NCBI GenBank assembly: GCA_964017195.1 | Contig: OZ024890.1 | Location: forward strand, 46,874,593-46,938,592 | DNA from: Siderastrea radians | Taxonomy: Eukaryota; Cnidaria; Anthozoa; Scleractinia; Rhizangiidae | Length of the DNA: 64,000 bases | Reading direction: 5' to 3' | Part shown: in pieces, positions 11,323 through 23,700 of the stretch | Numbering within the stretch: position 1 is the first letter of the stretch | Layout of the letters: each line of letters opens with the position of its first letter | The notes under the pieces: generated by a model | What the model saw: the letters and a program-made list of their open reading frames with translations, nothing else | Database searches by the model: none | Told to the model about the DNA's origin: nothing | Position numbers and translations under genes: made by a program

Positions 11323-11492
11323 TAGACTGCGAGTAGTCTCTAATTTTGGGGATGGCGATTGTGGGGCGGGCGAAAAACACACATGTGCGCGCTCCCTTCG
11401 CGTTGCGTCTCCTCGAACTTTCGCGCGTGCGCGTGTGTATTTCGCCCGCCCCACAATCGCCATCGCCAAAATTAGAGACTACTCGCAGTCTA
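11323..11492. mobile_element. MITE with 9-bp target-site duplication
   Basis: The terminal inverted repeats start TAGACTGCGAGTAGTCTCTA and the right end is their complement. Arms of about 65 bp share AATTTTGG, GATGGCGATTGTGGGGCGGG and CGAAA. GTAGTATTT lies at 11314-11322 and again at 11493-11501, an exact 9-bp direct duplication. The centre is a short CG-rich loop. The 9-bp duplication suggests a Mutator-like element. It is non-coding and lies about 410 bp downstream of the SNRPC stop. Confidence 0.85.
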
Positions 11493-11902
11493 GTAGTATT
11501 TAACTTAACTCCTGGGAACCTCAAATTTCCACTTTCTTCAACAATTTTTTCGTCCCCGCTGCGAGATTGGGATGACTGGAGTCTACTGTGGTTTTGTTTT
11601 GTCTACCTGTATGTGACTTTTTTGTAAGATGCACAAGCAGGTTTAAACATGTAGAACTAATTTGATTACGTATCAAATGTATAAATGTTTCTTAGAGAAA
11701 AAATTCAATCAATCTTCAGCAAGATGGACTGTTTGATGCCTCACATAATATTGGTTTCAACTATCCAGAATAACAAGAAGTTACACTAAACATAAAGTTT
11801 TTTCTTGTTTTAAGACACTGTCAGTTCAGGAATGAAAATTCTCCAGACATAAAAATAACACTGTTAAATTAAATATTTTCCTAATAAAAAAGAATTTCTT
11901 TA

Positions 11903-14900
11903 TCAAGATTTTCCAGCAATTGGTCGTGGTTGATTGTCTCCTGGTCGTGGTCCAGGCATCCGTCCTGGTGGACCCCCTTGTGGGGGACCCCTTGGAGGTG
12001 GTTGCATAACCCCTGGGGGTGGCATTGTTCCAGGAGGCGGCATAGGAAATGGCATTGCTCCAGGGGGAGGGAGGGCACCAGGTGGTGGCGGCATCATTCC
12101 AGGGGGTGGAGGTGGTAACATTCCAGGGGGTGGCATGTGGGGAACCTGTGGTGGTGCAGTGGAGCTGGCTTGATACGCTGCAGCTGTTTTGAAAAAAAAC
12201 AAATTCACAGTGACCAGTTAGGACAAATGCATCATTACATGATACTGTTAAGAAACATACAAATGATTTCACTCTGGGGTTCGAAAGAAATGATCAAAAT
12301 TAATGATCACAAGTTTGCCTGCAGCAAGACGACCCAAAACCTTCGATGGATTAATTTTTACTCACAGTCACCTCTGATGTCCTCAGGTAACCTTTTTCCT
12401 GACGAGTACAGATGATCTTTTATTTTGGGAGTGGCATTGCAGGGATACATATTAGCTGTCATCATGACAACTACAAAGTTTGCCAGATGAGTGTCACAAC
12501 TAAAAAGCTTGTCCGGCAGACAAGTGAGGTTTGAGGAGCACTTTTTATTCATTTGTATTTGTCAATAAGGTATCTGTAAATTCATTTTCTGGTAACCATC
12601 TGGCGATTCCGTACAAATTTTATTTGTGGCATGACATCGTATGCAGCATCTCTCATAAATTAATGTTTGCAGCTTGATTTTATGTTCTTTTCTGCCAATC
12701 TACTGCAGAAACATGCAAATGTGAAAACTCTCTTTTCTGCATGTGAGTTTCATGATTCTGAAAGAGGAAGTAAAATTTAGCAAGGGCAAGTATATTTTCT
12801 GACATACTTGCCCGGCTGACAAGTTTGAAAACAACTTAATATGAAGCCCTGCACTGTTCGATGATATTTGTGATGGCTGCGAGTTGAATTTCATTCATCG
12901 CAGGTTCAGTGTTACTTCTCTTATGGTTAGCTTGTGGTCAAACAACAGAGTAAAAAAAAAAAGTGCAGCTCACAGACGAGTGTTTACAGCACAATAACTT
13001 ACAAATAAAAGTATTAACTTTGAAACAGTATGTGATGGAATGTCTCACATCCAGTTGCATAGAGGATTTTTTTAGTGGAACTAAGATAATAACGAACCCC
13101 TATATAACAAAGACCCCTGCTATAACCAACGATATTTTTCAGCCCAGTAATAGTTAATTGTATGGAAAAGAACCTGGTAATAACGAGCCCCATTATTTTC
13201 CCAGTCCCTCAGCACTTTGTTATTATGGTATCACGGTAACAGGTATTACTTCAACAAAGTCAGATTTTTTTTAATTACAAAAAAAGTAAGTATAAGTGAT
13301 TGCCCCCCCCCCAAAAAAAAACTTGAAATCAGGATGTCATAAGAAAAACTGTACTGGACTTTCCTTCCTAAGAATATCTTAACCCTATTCTGCCGGGGGG
13401 GGGGGGGCACATTGTGCCCACGTTGACTTCAATGAATTATAACTTTTAAACAGTGAGACAAATAATCACTAAATCTCGTGACTTTTCCTAAAATTTATCA
13501 GAGAAAATTTTCCTGTGTCAATGACGTGTATATGATGATTGACGTTTCCATAACAACCATCCTCTCAGAAGTGTATTTTGACTATTTTCTCTCTTTTTTC
13601 AGCCTTTTTTCAGGTTTTCCCCCTTCGTTTGTAAGACGAAGATAATTTTTTACTTTTGGGTGCTTGTTTTGACTAAATATGTTTCTTAGAACAAAATCAT
13701 ATATTTTTTGGTGACGTCATTGTCGGCTATATGACTGCAGGTTTGGCATTCAAGATGGCGGCCTAAAATTCAAAATGGCGGGTTTGTGACGTTGTGATGT
13801 CACGACACGCCATAATTGACATGTCATAAGTCCAAACTGTTAAGCTAATGATGTGCTACAAACGTGCCAAGTTTCATCGCAAGAGCTTTAATACTTTTCG
13901 AGATCTATAGGGGGGGCACTTTGTCCCCCCCCCCCCCCCCCAGGCTCAGAAACTCAAAAAAAGCCCAGGCAGAATAGGGTTAATTCGGTAAATTGTGATC
14001 GTCTGGGTGAGTGCAGTCCTGAGGACCGTTTGAGGTGACATTGACTGAGGTTTCTACAACCCGAACGGAAGTCATCATCAGAGTCAAGTGAACTGTGAAT
14101 CGTCGATAGATGTTACAAGTTGTTGTCCTGATTGGTCGACAATCTCGTACTTCCAGATGTTCTTGCAAATAGGCAGCAGTGCCAATTTGAAATTTAGACT
14201 TACCCCTCTCCTGCAAATTATACAGGGCACCCACCTTGGCCTGATGACATGGGTGATTGCCTCATTTTTTTTTTTCACAAACAATCCCTTTTGTTATCAT
14301 ATTACATTACATAATACTTCCTTTGTTCATATGAACGCTGTTCAAAAGAATGTAGTTTAGAGCTACAAGTGAGCCACATACTTGTCTGATCAATTAAACT
14401 TTGAGCCTGTTCTTCCATCCACTTAGTGTAGTAAAACCGCACATTCTCTTTGTGTTTACGGCCGCCATTATGTGTCTTCCGGACTGACGGCTGAGAGAAA
14501 GAAGAATTAATAAACCAGAGATGAGGATAGTAACAATTTTCTTAAATGAAACCAGGGAACAATTAAGGTCCGATAAATTTAGATGGGAAAATGTTAACTT
14601 ACATATGCAGTTAAATGCAATTTAACTTAGTTAATAATGAGGACCAAACATGGCAGCAGCTCTACCTGGCCTTACTTTCAAGGTGGCTTGCATTTGGGCA
14701 TGTTATTTGTGGCTTTCAGTGTTGATCTGTGGTCAGTGTATTAGCATGCAGTAGCACTCAAGCATTAGCATATTGTTGTTAGTGTTAGCTGTCAGCGTTC
14801 TTCGGCGGTTAGCATTCATGGGTGGTGTGTGGCTCTTCTACCTCGGTGAGTGGTCAGCGTTTACCATTGTGGGGCCCTTAGACTTAGCAGCGGTCAGGTG

Positions 14901-17593
14901 TTCCTTTCTCACTGGTGTAACTTTAGACTTGTATTACAGCTTACCTTCAAGTGCGCTGTGAGTGCAACTAGGTTTAGCGTGTTTCTTGCGTCCCCTCCCT
15001 GCTCTCCCTCTAGTATTTTATTTGGCTTTTATTTATTTATTATCATCTTTAGATTACTTATTTTTGTTACTTCTTTCTATTGAATTTTATGTTTCAGTGT
15101 GACTGGCTCTGTTTGGGGGGGGGGGAGAGGGGAGTGTAGGGGAGGACTTGTGGCTGGGTTGCAGGCAGTGCCGGCCACATGGGCAGTCTTCCATAGTGGG
15201 GATTAGGGTTGTACCCCCAGCCTTTGTTCTTCTCCTAGGCACCCACCCTCCACCTTCTTTGTTGCATAGTTAACAACATTTGCAACAAAGAAGGTGGCGT
15301 GGCTTAGTGGTTGGTGGGAAGGCCTTCTAAATTATCCTGAAGGAGTTTGTTGGTGGAGAAACTGTAGTGATGTGTCAGTTAGGAAGTGAACCACAAAAAG
15401 TTGGATTTATCAAACAAGTTGATAGCCAGGGTAATTTTGCCACTGTAAAGAATTCGAAAACTGTCATTTCAAGCATTAGACCTTTATCCCAGTAAATCAA
15501 GGATACCTCAAATCACTCAGACAAAGGAAGCTTATTATCTTATCATATGATCTTCATTACTAAACAAAACTTACAGGATCTTTTGGTTCGAAAGTTAAGA
15601 GACTTTCCCGGTCAATTTTCCACTTGATAATATGCTAAATGGAGCTGACACCAGGATTCCTATGCTTGCTCAAATATAAATATTACTGAAATAATGAATG
15701 TGATCCTTGCAGTCAAATTTACTCAACTTAAGCAGTTGAAAAAAGCAAACCTGAAAACCAATTCAGGCTTGAGCGGGATGACAAAATTATCATTACTGCA
15801 TTTGTTACATCACAGGCAGCCCAAATTGGCAGTATGGGTACTAGAATATTTTATTGACAGTCTAAATATAAAATTATGAATATATGAAATTCATATATTT
15901 GAACTGTGGAATGAAGAAAGAGGATCTTCTTTACATTTAGTCTAAATATAATAAACGAACAAGTTGAAATGAAAACACAAATAAAGAGACTTGTAAATAA
16001 AACATTGCTTACGTTTTATTTGTTGTTGCTTGATGTGTCTTGACTGTCCTGGGAGCTATTTACACAAGTTTTAAATTTCGCTGATTAGTACCGTATGTTC
16101 TGTCCTTTATATAGCGAAGCAAGGCTGGCGGGTGAGAAACGAAGAGACTTTTCAAAGGAGCTCGACAAAAGCACTCAAAATACTCCCACCTCCACAAAAT
16201 CCGAACCAGTACAGTCCCGCTTGCAATACTTTCCGAAAGTTTTCTCTTCGGAGTCAAAAGTTCACAGTAAGTGGGCAAAAATCTCGCCGTTCTCGCCACA
16301 AAAGCGGCCTTTTGTCTTTCGTCTTATCCGCTCGCCGATCGCTGCCGACACGGGTACGCGCCATCGTAACAAAATTGCTCCTGACCCCGGGTAGGCTTCG
16401 TTTATATGACCTGGCGAAAACTGCTCCCGTGTGGGGGCATAGAGAGTTTAGAATTTAACCTCGCGCATGGACGAAGCACGTGAAACAGGTCAAGGTTACA
16501 GAGTTGGCGCGAACAATTTTTGCCGGCTTGAAGGAAAAAAAATTTTTGCTTCGTGCGGTGATCTTTTATCGTGGTTGGTAGTGTTCATTTTGTTCTCTTG
16601 TGCTGCCCTGAAAATTGTTGCTACGTAACAGTTCTACTAGGAGCTAACTCTAAACTCTCTAGGCCTCCACACGGGAGCAGATTTCGCTGGGTCAAATTAA
16701 CGAAGCATCCCGGGGGCGGGAGCAATTTTGTTACGATGGCGCGTACCCGTGTCGGCAGCGATCGGCGAGCGGATAAGACGAAAGACAAAAGGCCACTTTT
16801 GTGGCGAAAACGGCGAGATTTTTGCCTACTTATTGTGAACTTTTGACTCTGAAGAGAAAACTTTAGGAAAGTAATGCAAGCAGGACTGTACTGGTTCGGA
16901 TTTTGTGGAGGTGGGAGTATTTTGAGTGCTTTTGTCGAGCTCCGTTGAAAAGTCACTTCGTTTCTCACCCGCCAACCTTGCTTCGCTATATAAAGGACAG
17001 AACATACGGTACTAATCAGCGAAATTTAAAATTTGTGTAAATAGCTCCCAGGACAGTCAATACACATCAAGCAACAACAAATAAAACGTAAGCAATGTTT
17101 TATTTACACGTTTCTTTATTTGTGTTTTCATTTCAACTTGTTCGTTTTTTAAGCTTAAGCTTAAGACTTATATTTAGACTGTCAATGAAATCTCCTAGTA
17201 CTCATACTGCCAATTTGGGCTGCCTGTGGTTACATCCGCAGTTTAAGTTTGATTTATTTCCTATATTTATCTATCTTCATTAGTGAATACTACTATAAGT
17301 ATTGGCAATATTTTCCTCTCATTATTTCAACCATGAGACGAGACGTCTGCAATCGGACTCCAGGAACCGAACAAATAAACTTTAAACATTCAAAGTTACT
17401 TACCGAGTCGTGTGTAAGGTATGTGTCACAGTAATCGCAATAATACCTGAAATTAAAGGAAAATTACCATAATAATCATACAAACACAAAAGAAAATAAA
17501 TTTTCTAACAGATCCGCCGCGCCAAAGAGCTTTAAATAAGCAAACTCGAAGTAAAATTTCAAGAAAAAGTAACAAGAACACTTACTTCGGCAT
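11903..17593 (-). CDS. SNRPC: U1 small nuclear ribonucleoprotein C
   Basis: Four exons on the minus strand join cleanly: 17593-17586, 17446-17404, 14490-14382 and 12183-11903 (stop TGA), for 146 residues; human U1-C has 159. The protein starts [17 protein letters not shown], followed by [20 protein letters not shown] and [17 protein letters not shown]. Cys6, Cys9, His24 and His30 form the single U1-C-type C2H2 zinc finger. The rest is a Pro/Gly/Met-rich low-complexity tail from about residue 60. U1-C stabilises pairing of U1 snRNA with the 5' splice site in early spliceosome assembly. The first coding exon is only 8 bases; its donor (GTAAGT) and the next acceptor are phase-compatible. The large third intron (12184-14381) and second intron (14491-17403) carry transposon insertions. 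The gene shares its start region with PINX1. Confidence 0.95.
13070..13245 (-). repeat. Diverged pogo-like MITE copy in SNRPC intron 3
   Basis: Read on the plus strand it matches the complement of the element at 4564-4736. Shared blocks are AACGAACCCCT, TTCAGCCCAGTAATAG, GGAAAAG and TAACGA. The terminal CAGTGGAACC has decayed. Confidence 0.55.
13379..13983. mobile_element. piggyBac-like non-autonomous element (TTAA, CCCTATTCTGCC ends)
   Basis: The left end reads TTAACCCTATTCTGCC and the right end GGCAGAATAGGGTTAA. The duplication is TTAA at 13379-13382 and 13980-13983. TTAA target sites followed by CCC at the tip are typical of piggyBac elements. The roughly 600-bp interior includes G/C runs just inside each end and has no transposase frame. 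It sits in SNRPC intron 3. Confidence 0.8.
13985..14106 (-). repeat. Penelope-type repeat with hammerhead-like core
   Basis: On the minus strand the sequence has GACTCTGATGATGACTTCCG, then GGGTTGTAGAAACCTCAGTC. This has the order stem I strand (GACT), CTGATGA, a stem-loop, GAAAC, xUC, then stem I return (AGTC). The first C of CTC replaces the G of the usual GTC. A related unit, partly inverted, is at 43087-43265. The whole unit resembles repeats found with Penelope-like elements. Confidence 0.5.
15337..15495 (+). other. Coding-like fragment, unidentified
   Basis: A short open stretch ends in a stop at 15493-15495 and reads [18 protein letters not shown], then [17 protein letters not shown] and ISSIRPLSQ. 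The pattern looks like a small beta-barrel tail, but no start or splice partner is visible. It lies antisense inside SNRPC intron 2. It may be transposon-derived or chance. Confidence 0.25.
15811..17229. repeat. Long inverted repeat (arms ~600 bp) in SNRPC intron 2
   Basis: The left arm, 15811-16450, and right arm, 16651-17229, are inverted copies around a spacer of about 200 bp. Matching landmarks include ACAGGCAGCCCAAATTGGCAG at the outer ends and CTTTATATAGCGAAGCAAGG, GTCAAAAGTTCACA, CGGGTACGCGCCATCGTAAC and TAGAGAGTTTA toward the centre. The arms differ by scattered substitutions and a small block near the outer end of the left arm. No transposase frame is visible. It could be a foldback-type transposon or an inverted duplication of one repeat. 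Confidence 0.85.
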
Positions 17594-17719
17594 CTTCTCC
17601 CGACGCGTCCGCCACGTTTGCGCAGTAGAAGTAAACGCATACATTTTATTTTATTGTCGCTGTACGATCGGAATGCAGGCTCGTGGGTATTGCAACACAC
17701 GTGCGAAAGAACAAGAATC
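17594..17719. promoter_or_regulatory. Bidirectional promoter between SNRPC and PINX1
   Basis: Only about 126 bp separate the two divergent start codons, so both transcripts must start in or near this stretch. It contains a CG-rich part next to SNRPC (GACGCGTCCGCCACGTTTGC) and an AT-rich TTTTATTTTATTG. Both start codons have A at -3, and PINX1 also has G at +4. The exact transcription starts cannot be read from sequence. Confidence 0.7.
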
Positions 17720-20700
17720 ATGGCGATGCTAGCAGAGCGAAAGTCGAAACAGAAATGGAGCAATGATCCTCGTAATACAAACTGGACCAATGGTAAAGAA
17801 CTGATTTATGTAATATAGGAATTCTTCGAGTACACGATTTTCGAGATATCTGGTGCGACGAGTATAAGCTTATAAACTTCTGTAAAGCGCAACAAACCAG
17901 CTTTTATTAAGGTTACTAATTTTAAGACAGCCTGCTGAAAGCTTTCAGACAGATTTCTGTTAAAGAAACACTGAAGATTTAAATTAATATATGTGCGGGG
18001 AGATTTTAGTTCACCAATGGGTAGACATTGTTTTTGGATCAAAACGATAGAAAGCGCTTGTGTTCACACTACCCATGACTTAGGCTCGGTTAAAACGTCG
18101 AACTCTCCATGTGTCGAACCTAATGCTGAGCAAAATCTATTGTTTTTGCTCATTTGCATTAGGCTTGGCACATGTATTAGTTCAATGTTTGAACCAGGCA
18201 TTAGGCTTCATCCACATGTCTATGTTTTCGTGCTAAAATAGTACTTTTCTCTACGTTTCAGCCTCCCGTCCACACTGAGGGGCCGATTACATGACGCGGG
18301 CTGGCCCGGTTTGCCAGGCTCTCGGCATGTCTGTGAAACACACTAAAAATCAACTTTGCAATTACATGGAAAAATCTCAGCCCGGCTAGCTGAAAATTTA
18401 CCATGTAACCGTGATTGCCAGGCCAGCGCGGCTAGCCAGGCCAACACTTTCCCATCACCAAATTTTGCTTCAAAGCAAAATGGCTCAACAGAAGATCGAT
18501 ATTTCCCTTTCTAAAGATATAACACATAAAGATTTATCAGACCACAAAGCCACGTAAAACTGAAAATAATACACCAAAATAATGGATTAGCGAAAGTAAA
18601 AACACTCAATTCATGCTCTTTGATGTAGCCATCTTTTCACACGACAGCTTCTAAATTTAGCCGCAAGCGGGCTGGCCCGCCTCATGTTATACCAGGCTGA
18701 GCAGTCATCTCGGTAGACATAGCCAGCCCTGCTACCAAGCCAGCCCGGCTCATGTAATTGGCCCCTTAAGTAGTGCTTAAGGACTAAATTCATCAAAAAT
18801 GGGGACTTACGAAATAATTATTGCTCTCCAAAGTGGAGCGATTAAAAAATGCTGACTTATCGTTTTTGTGTGGATGACGAAAATGGAATGACACCAATAG
18901 TCACCACTGTAGGCCACTTCTTGTGTCACACTAAAATTAATACAGTTTGCTTACATCAGACATCATTATTTAGAGGATTGTAAATTTCATTTACTTTATG
19001 ATAATTATTTTTGTATTTTGTCTTAATTATAACCATCACTCTGTGATCAGATACCAGCAGATTTGGCTACCAGATGTTAACTAAGATGGGATGGAAGACT
19101 GGGAAAGGACTGGGGGCCAAGGAGGATGGAACAGCAACTCACATCAAGTCTGTAAAGAGAAGAGATAACTTGGGTGAGGAACAGCACACTCTGTCACAAA
19201 AACACCTGTATATGTGATGACTCCACCGTACACAATGCTTCAGCTTGTGTAAAATACAACAGACTGTCCCCACTTTCTGGAACCCTTACTATCTTGGATC
19301 CCCGGCCTGATAACTTAAGAAATTAATTTTCCTTGGTTAACATTGCTCAGTTAATTACTATTGGCTATCTAAAAATTAAAATTATTTTTCTTTTCCTTTC
19401 CCTGTTCAAGATACCAGGAGTGGCTATTAAAATCCTCTGGCTTTATCAAGCTCATTAGCTGAGTTTGTTGCCTACTCTTGTTCAAATTGAAAACATTCAA
19501 GTGTCATATTCAAGTACCCACACCCCTTAAGCACCAAGATCATAATGCGATTCTCACTCACTTGCCTCCATATACCATCATCTTCTTTTGGTTCAAATTG
19601 GGAGAAAATGATTTAATTTTTAATTGTCTTGTGATCCTACACAATATGATATGTTTGATCATATTGTAAGGGGAAGTGAATTACTCATCACTTCAATCAA
19701 CCCACAACTTGTGGAGGTCTTGCTAAATTATGGACACACTGTTATATCAGACAGCTGGGGGTTGATGCTCCGTTGAAGAAGAATTTGTTTGCTGAAAGTA
19801 ACTCCCACTGACACAGACTCTTGCCATTACAGACACCAAGTCTTGACCTAGTAGGTGTCTCATGTAACAAGAGTTGACTGTCATGGGGCTAAGAGAGTTA
19901 ACCTACTGAAAACCCAAAAGATGGAAATACATATGGCCACCAGTCATTTCCCTTCTTGATTACAGTTTAAAGTTACACATTTAATTACTATTACCTGTTC
20001 ATGTTCTTGGTATGACATGTTATCATACTGTACTGCAATTTTACTTTTGATTTCTGTGCATGAATACAGAGCATCATGCGTTTAGCATTATACTCAGTCT
20101 TCTAAGCTGTCTAAAACTGTCTTAGTCACCAAGCATTTTGCATTCAAGACAATCTCTCTTTAAACTTTTTATCATTTCTCATTGTCCTTTTATCCAGGTC
20201 TGGGAGCTGACAAATCTAGTGATGATAACTGGTTATCGCACCAGTTGGCCTTTGATGATCTGTTATCAAAGCTGAATGATAACATAGAAAATGGATCAGG
20301 TAAGCTTTGCCTACAGCTACCCCTTGGATAATGGATATGCTTTCCAGTAGGGATGTATATAATGTACAATGTACACAGTCTTTGCCACAAATGAGGCCAA
20401 TTTATGTAAAGCACTGGACTGGGTTGTATGTAATGACAAGAGGGACTTTGTTTTAGTATTCTTTTTTAGTATTCTTTTATTCTTGGTATGCACAGTAGTT
20501 TAGGGTTTGCTCTCTGGGAATTTTTCCAGCTCATTGGATTTGTTTTTGAAAGAAGTTGAGGTTTGTGCCCCTTATTAAGTAGGTAGCTCATGAGTTTGGT
20601 GGCATGTTTGTTGTAGGTGTTGATGTTGGTGCAAACACATCTCAGAGGTAGGGCTCAGCTAAACCAATTTGCTGTGTGTGGGATGGCATGAACTGTGGAG

Positions 20701-23700
20701 AAGGTATTGGTGTTTGTCTGTGGGTTTAGTGTAAAGATCAGTGTGAATGTAATGTTTTGGAAAGTGTGACAAGGACATCTAGAAAAGGTAGTGATTGATA
20801 GGAAAAGTTGTGGATGCGGACTGTTTGGTTACGTGATGAATTCTTCAAATTTAGCCTTGTGTGCCGTCCAAATTACAAAGACGTCATCAATGTGTCTCCA
20901 CTATGTGTGTGGTTTAGTGTTTGCATAAGCAAGGGTGGTCTCTTCAAATTTGGCCATGAAAAGGTTAGCATGTTTTGAGAGAGCCGCCTGCTGTCCCCCA
21001 ACCCCCCCCCCCCCCCTCCACCATCGGCAGGTACAAAACGCAGGTCCCAAGTCCCAGGTCCCAGGTCCCAGGTCAGGGAAACCCCAGATGTTCAAAGGGT
21101 AGCTACAATCCCGGCCACAAACCTTGAAACAGTTTGTGAAAGTGAGCTCCCCCTTCCCCTTTTCAATGTTGCTTCTGACACCAAAATGTTTTACTTTCGT
21201 CAACATTGAATAGGAGAGCGGGGTGTTTCAAGGAATTGTGGCCGCGGTTGTCTCGAGTGGCGGGAATTTTTTTGCGCATGTCTAGTGAGCGTTAAATCAG
21301 ACTTAGAAAATTTGCGAGTGAATTGCAAGGTGATAGTGTGTGACAGGGTTGAGTTCATGGCTCGATAATTGTAGTCTATACATCATCGTGTCTTTATAAA
21401 TTGCCATTTATACTCGTTAGAAACATGCAATAAAGGAGTTAAGATAACTTTTGACAAAATTTACTTAATGGTCGTCTCTAAACGAGATCACTCCAAAGTT
21501 CAACGATTATCATAAGCCCCACAAGATTCATTACCACCTGAATTACAGAGCCTACACATCAATACAAAGTGCATGTCGTAATAAAGTCAAAAAGAAAGAA
21601 AGTGTCTTAATAGAGCCCAAAATAGATTTTTTTCTCTTGAGTTTTCAAAATATGGAGATAACAAAAACAATCAAAACAAGGGGAACAATATATATTGATC
21701 AGTATTTTGCACTACCTTGAGTTCGGTGTCATTCTTTTTTAGTAAGGTTTTGACGACGTAGGCACATACTGTGTATTAAACTGGAGCGTTAAAATGCAAA
21801 GTTCCAAGAGCCATTTTCCTAAAGACATTGTATTTTGTGCAGATACCCTATTTTTTTGCACTAGTAAGCATGAGTTGATATTTATTAAGGGTGAGTGTAT
21901 TGACGAGAAGGAAACCGAGATGATGAGAGTTCGTTGGCGCATTTCTAGTTTCTTTTCGCAGATTCCTGAAAAGGAGCAAAGCCCTGAACGTTCCTCCGTG
22001 TCCAAGATGTTTTGCGAAATTCATTCTAAATGACAATGAAAAGTAGTTAGTAGCAGAGATATATCGCTTTGTTATTGTTTAAACCAATTGCGCAATTATA
22101 TCTGTTAATGATTCGACAGACGATAAACCACCACCGATGAACGCACGGTAAACCACTGTTTTTTCTTTTATTTTGGAGTACTCTGGCCTGTTATGACAAT
22201 AAAAAGTAAGCGTAAATGTAGCTCAAAATCCCTTCTAACTATTTGCCAGTCACTTTAGAAATGAGATAGTGTATTTTAACCTTTTTACAACGGTAAACCA
22301 TTGTGTGATTAAATTGAGAGTCTCACTGTGATCTCCCTTTACAGTGACAACGGTTTACCGTTGACACGTTACCCTTTGACAGAGATAACATCAACATATG
22401 TAAATTTTAGTAGAAGTGTTTTTGGAGAGTAAAAAATCTTTTTTATATATGTTTTTAAATTGCTCTTTAAAAGTAGCTTCTGTGAGGTCTCTTTGTAGAC
22501 ATATAGTCTTCAATTTGCTAACATATTTTAAGACCGATATTGGTTGAGGTTATCAGTTAACGCATCATTTCACTGACAATAAGGAAGCCCTTTTTACGGG
22601 CCTTAAGATGCCCAACACCTTCGCTATTAACAAAGCGACGAATAGGCCGTCCGTTTCTGAAATGTTCATCTCTTTCATAATGCGCCTAGCAGTAAAATTG
22701 CCCCTGTACGGACCTGATAATAAGTCTCAGCTGTCGGTCCGTTAACTTTTGACGCCTACCTCGTCTCAAAGACGTATTCTCGTCTTCGGAGCAATGAACA
22801 GAACGACGCTAAACGTCCCTTAGAACTTTCATTATAGTTGCAGGTGATCGATGTGTTTTCCTCGCGATTTCTGGAAGAGTTAATTTCCATTAGGAAGACA
22901 AAATAGGTATTAAAGCTCATTCTTCTGATGTGGTTTCTCTCGAATAAACCATTTTTGCTAGTTTCGTGTTCTCCGTAAAACTCTGTTTCTTAACCGATAT
23001 GTACAACAGAGTGTTTACTTTTATATTATTTCCACCAACACAACGTATTGCGTATTTTGGAAACATTACTGGACATGAAAAATCAACTGAAACAATTTTT
23101 GCCTCAAAGAAACACCCTATGCACATCACTATCCTTTCGTGACCTTTCTACCTATCTCAACGTTAGTACTTCAGTTGTTGTAATGTCAAAACATCTGATA
23201 ACATTATCCAGACACCCTGTTGTGCATCACACAATCCCGGCCACAAACCTTGAAACAGTTTGTGAAAGTGAGCTCCCCCTTCCCCTTTTCAATGTTGCTT
23301 CTGACACCAAAATGTTTTACTTTCGTCAACATTGAATAGGGGAGCGGGGTGTTTCAAGGAATTGTGGCCGCGGTTGTAGCTCACAATTGGTGTAGTTAAC
23401 ATTTATCCATTGGATATGGATATATCTGAAGGATTGCACTAACCGGAAACCCCACTTTGACTTTCCCAGAATGCCCGACATATATGCACAGAAACCTGCT
23501 GACCTTTAGCCTGCTATAAAGATTGATAGCTGTCTGTCAACAAATTTGTTGACTGGGTGATAGGAAAAAATATGAGCAGAAGGTACCAGTGAACTGATGA
23601 AAAAGGGCATGGTGCGAGAAGACCACATTTGTATTCACGTTACTGCCACTTGAGAATCACGCAATACGGCAACTGTAATTTGTCACATGTTCTCATCTCT

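Noticed and set aside
11934..12173. Gly/Pro-rich plus-strand reading frames opposite SNRPC exon 4
   Set aside because: They are the antisense of the proline-rich U1-C tail. The minus-strand frame is the one that joins to the zinc-finger exons.
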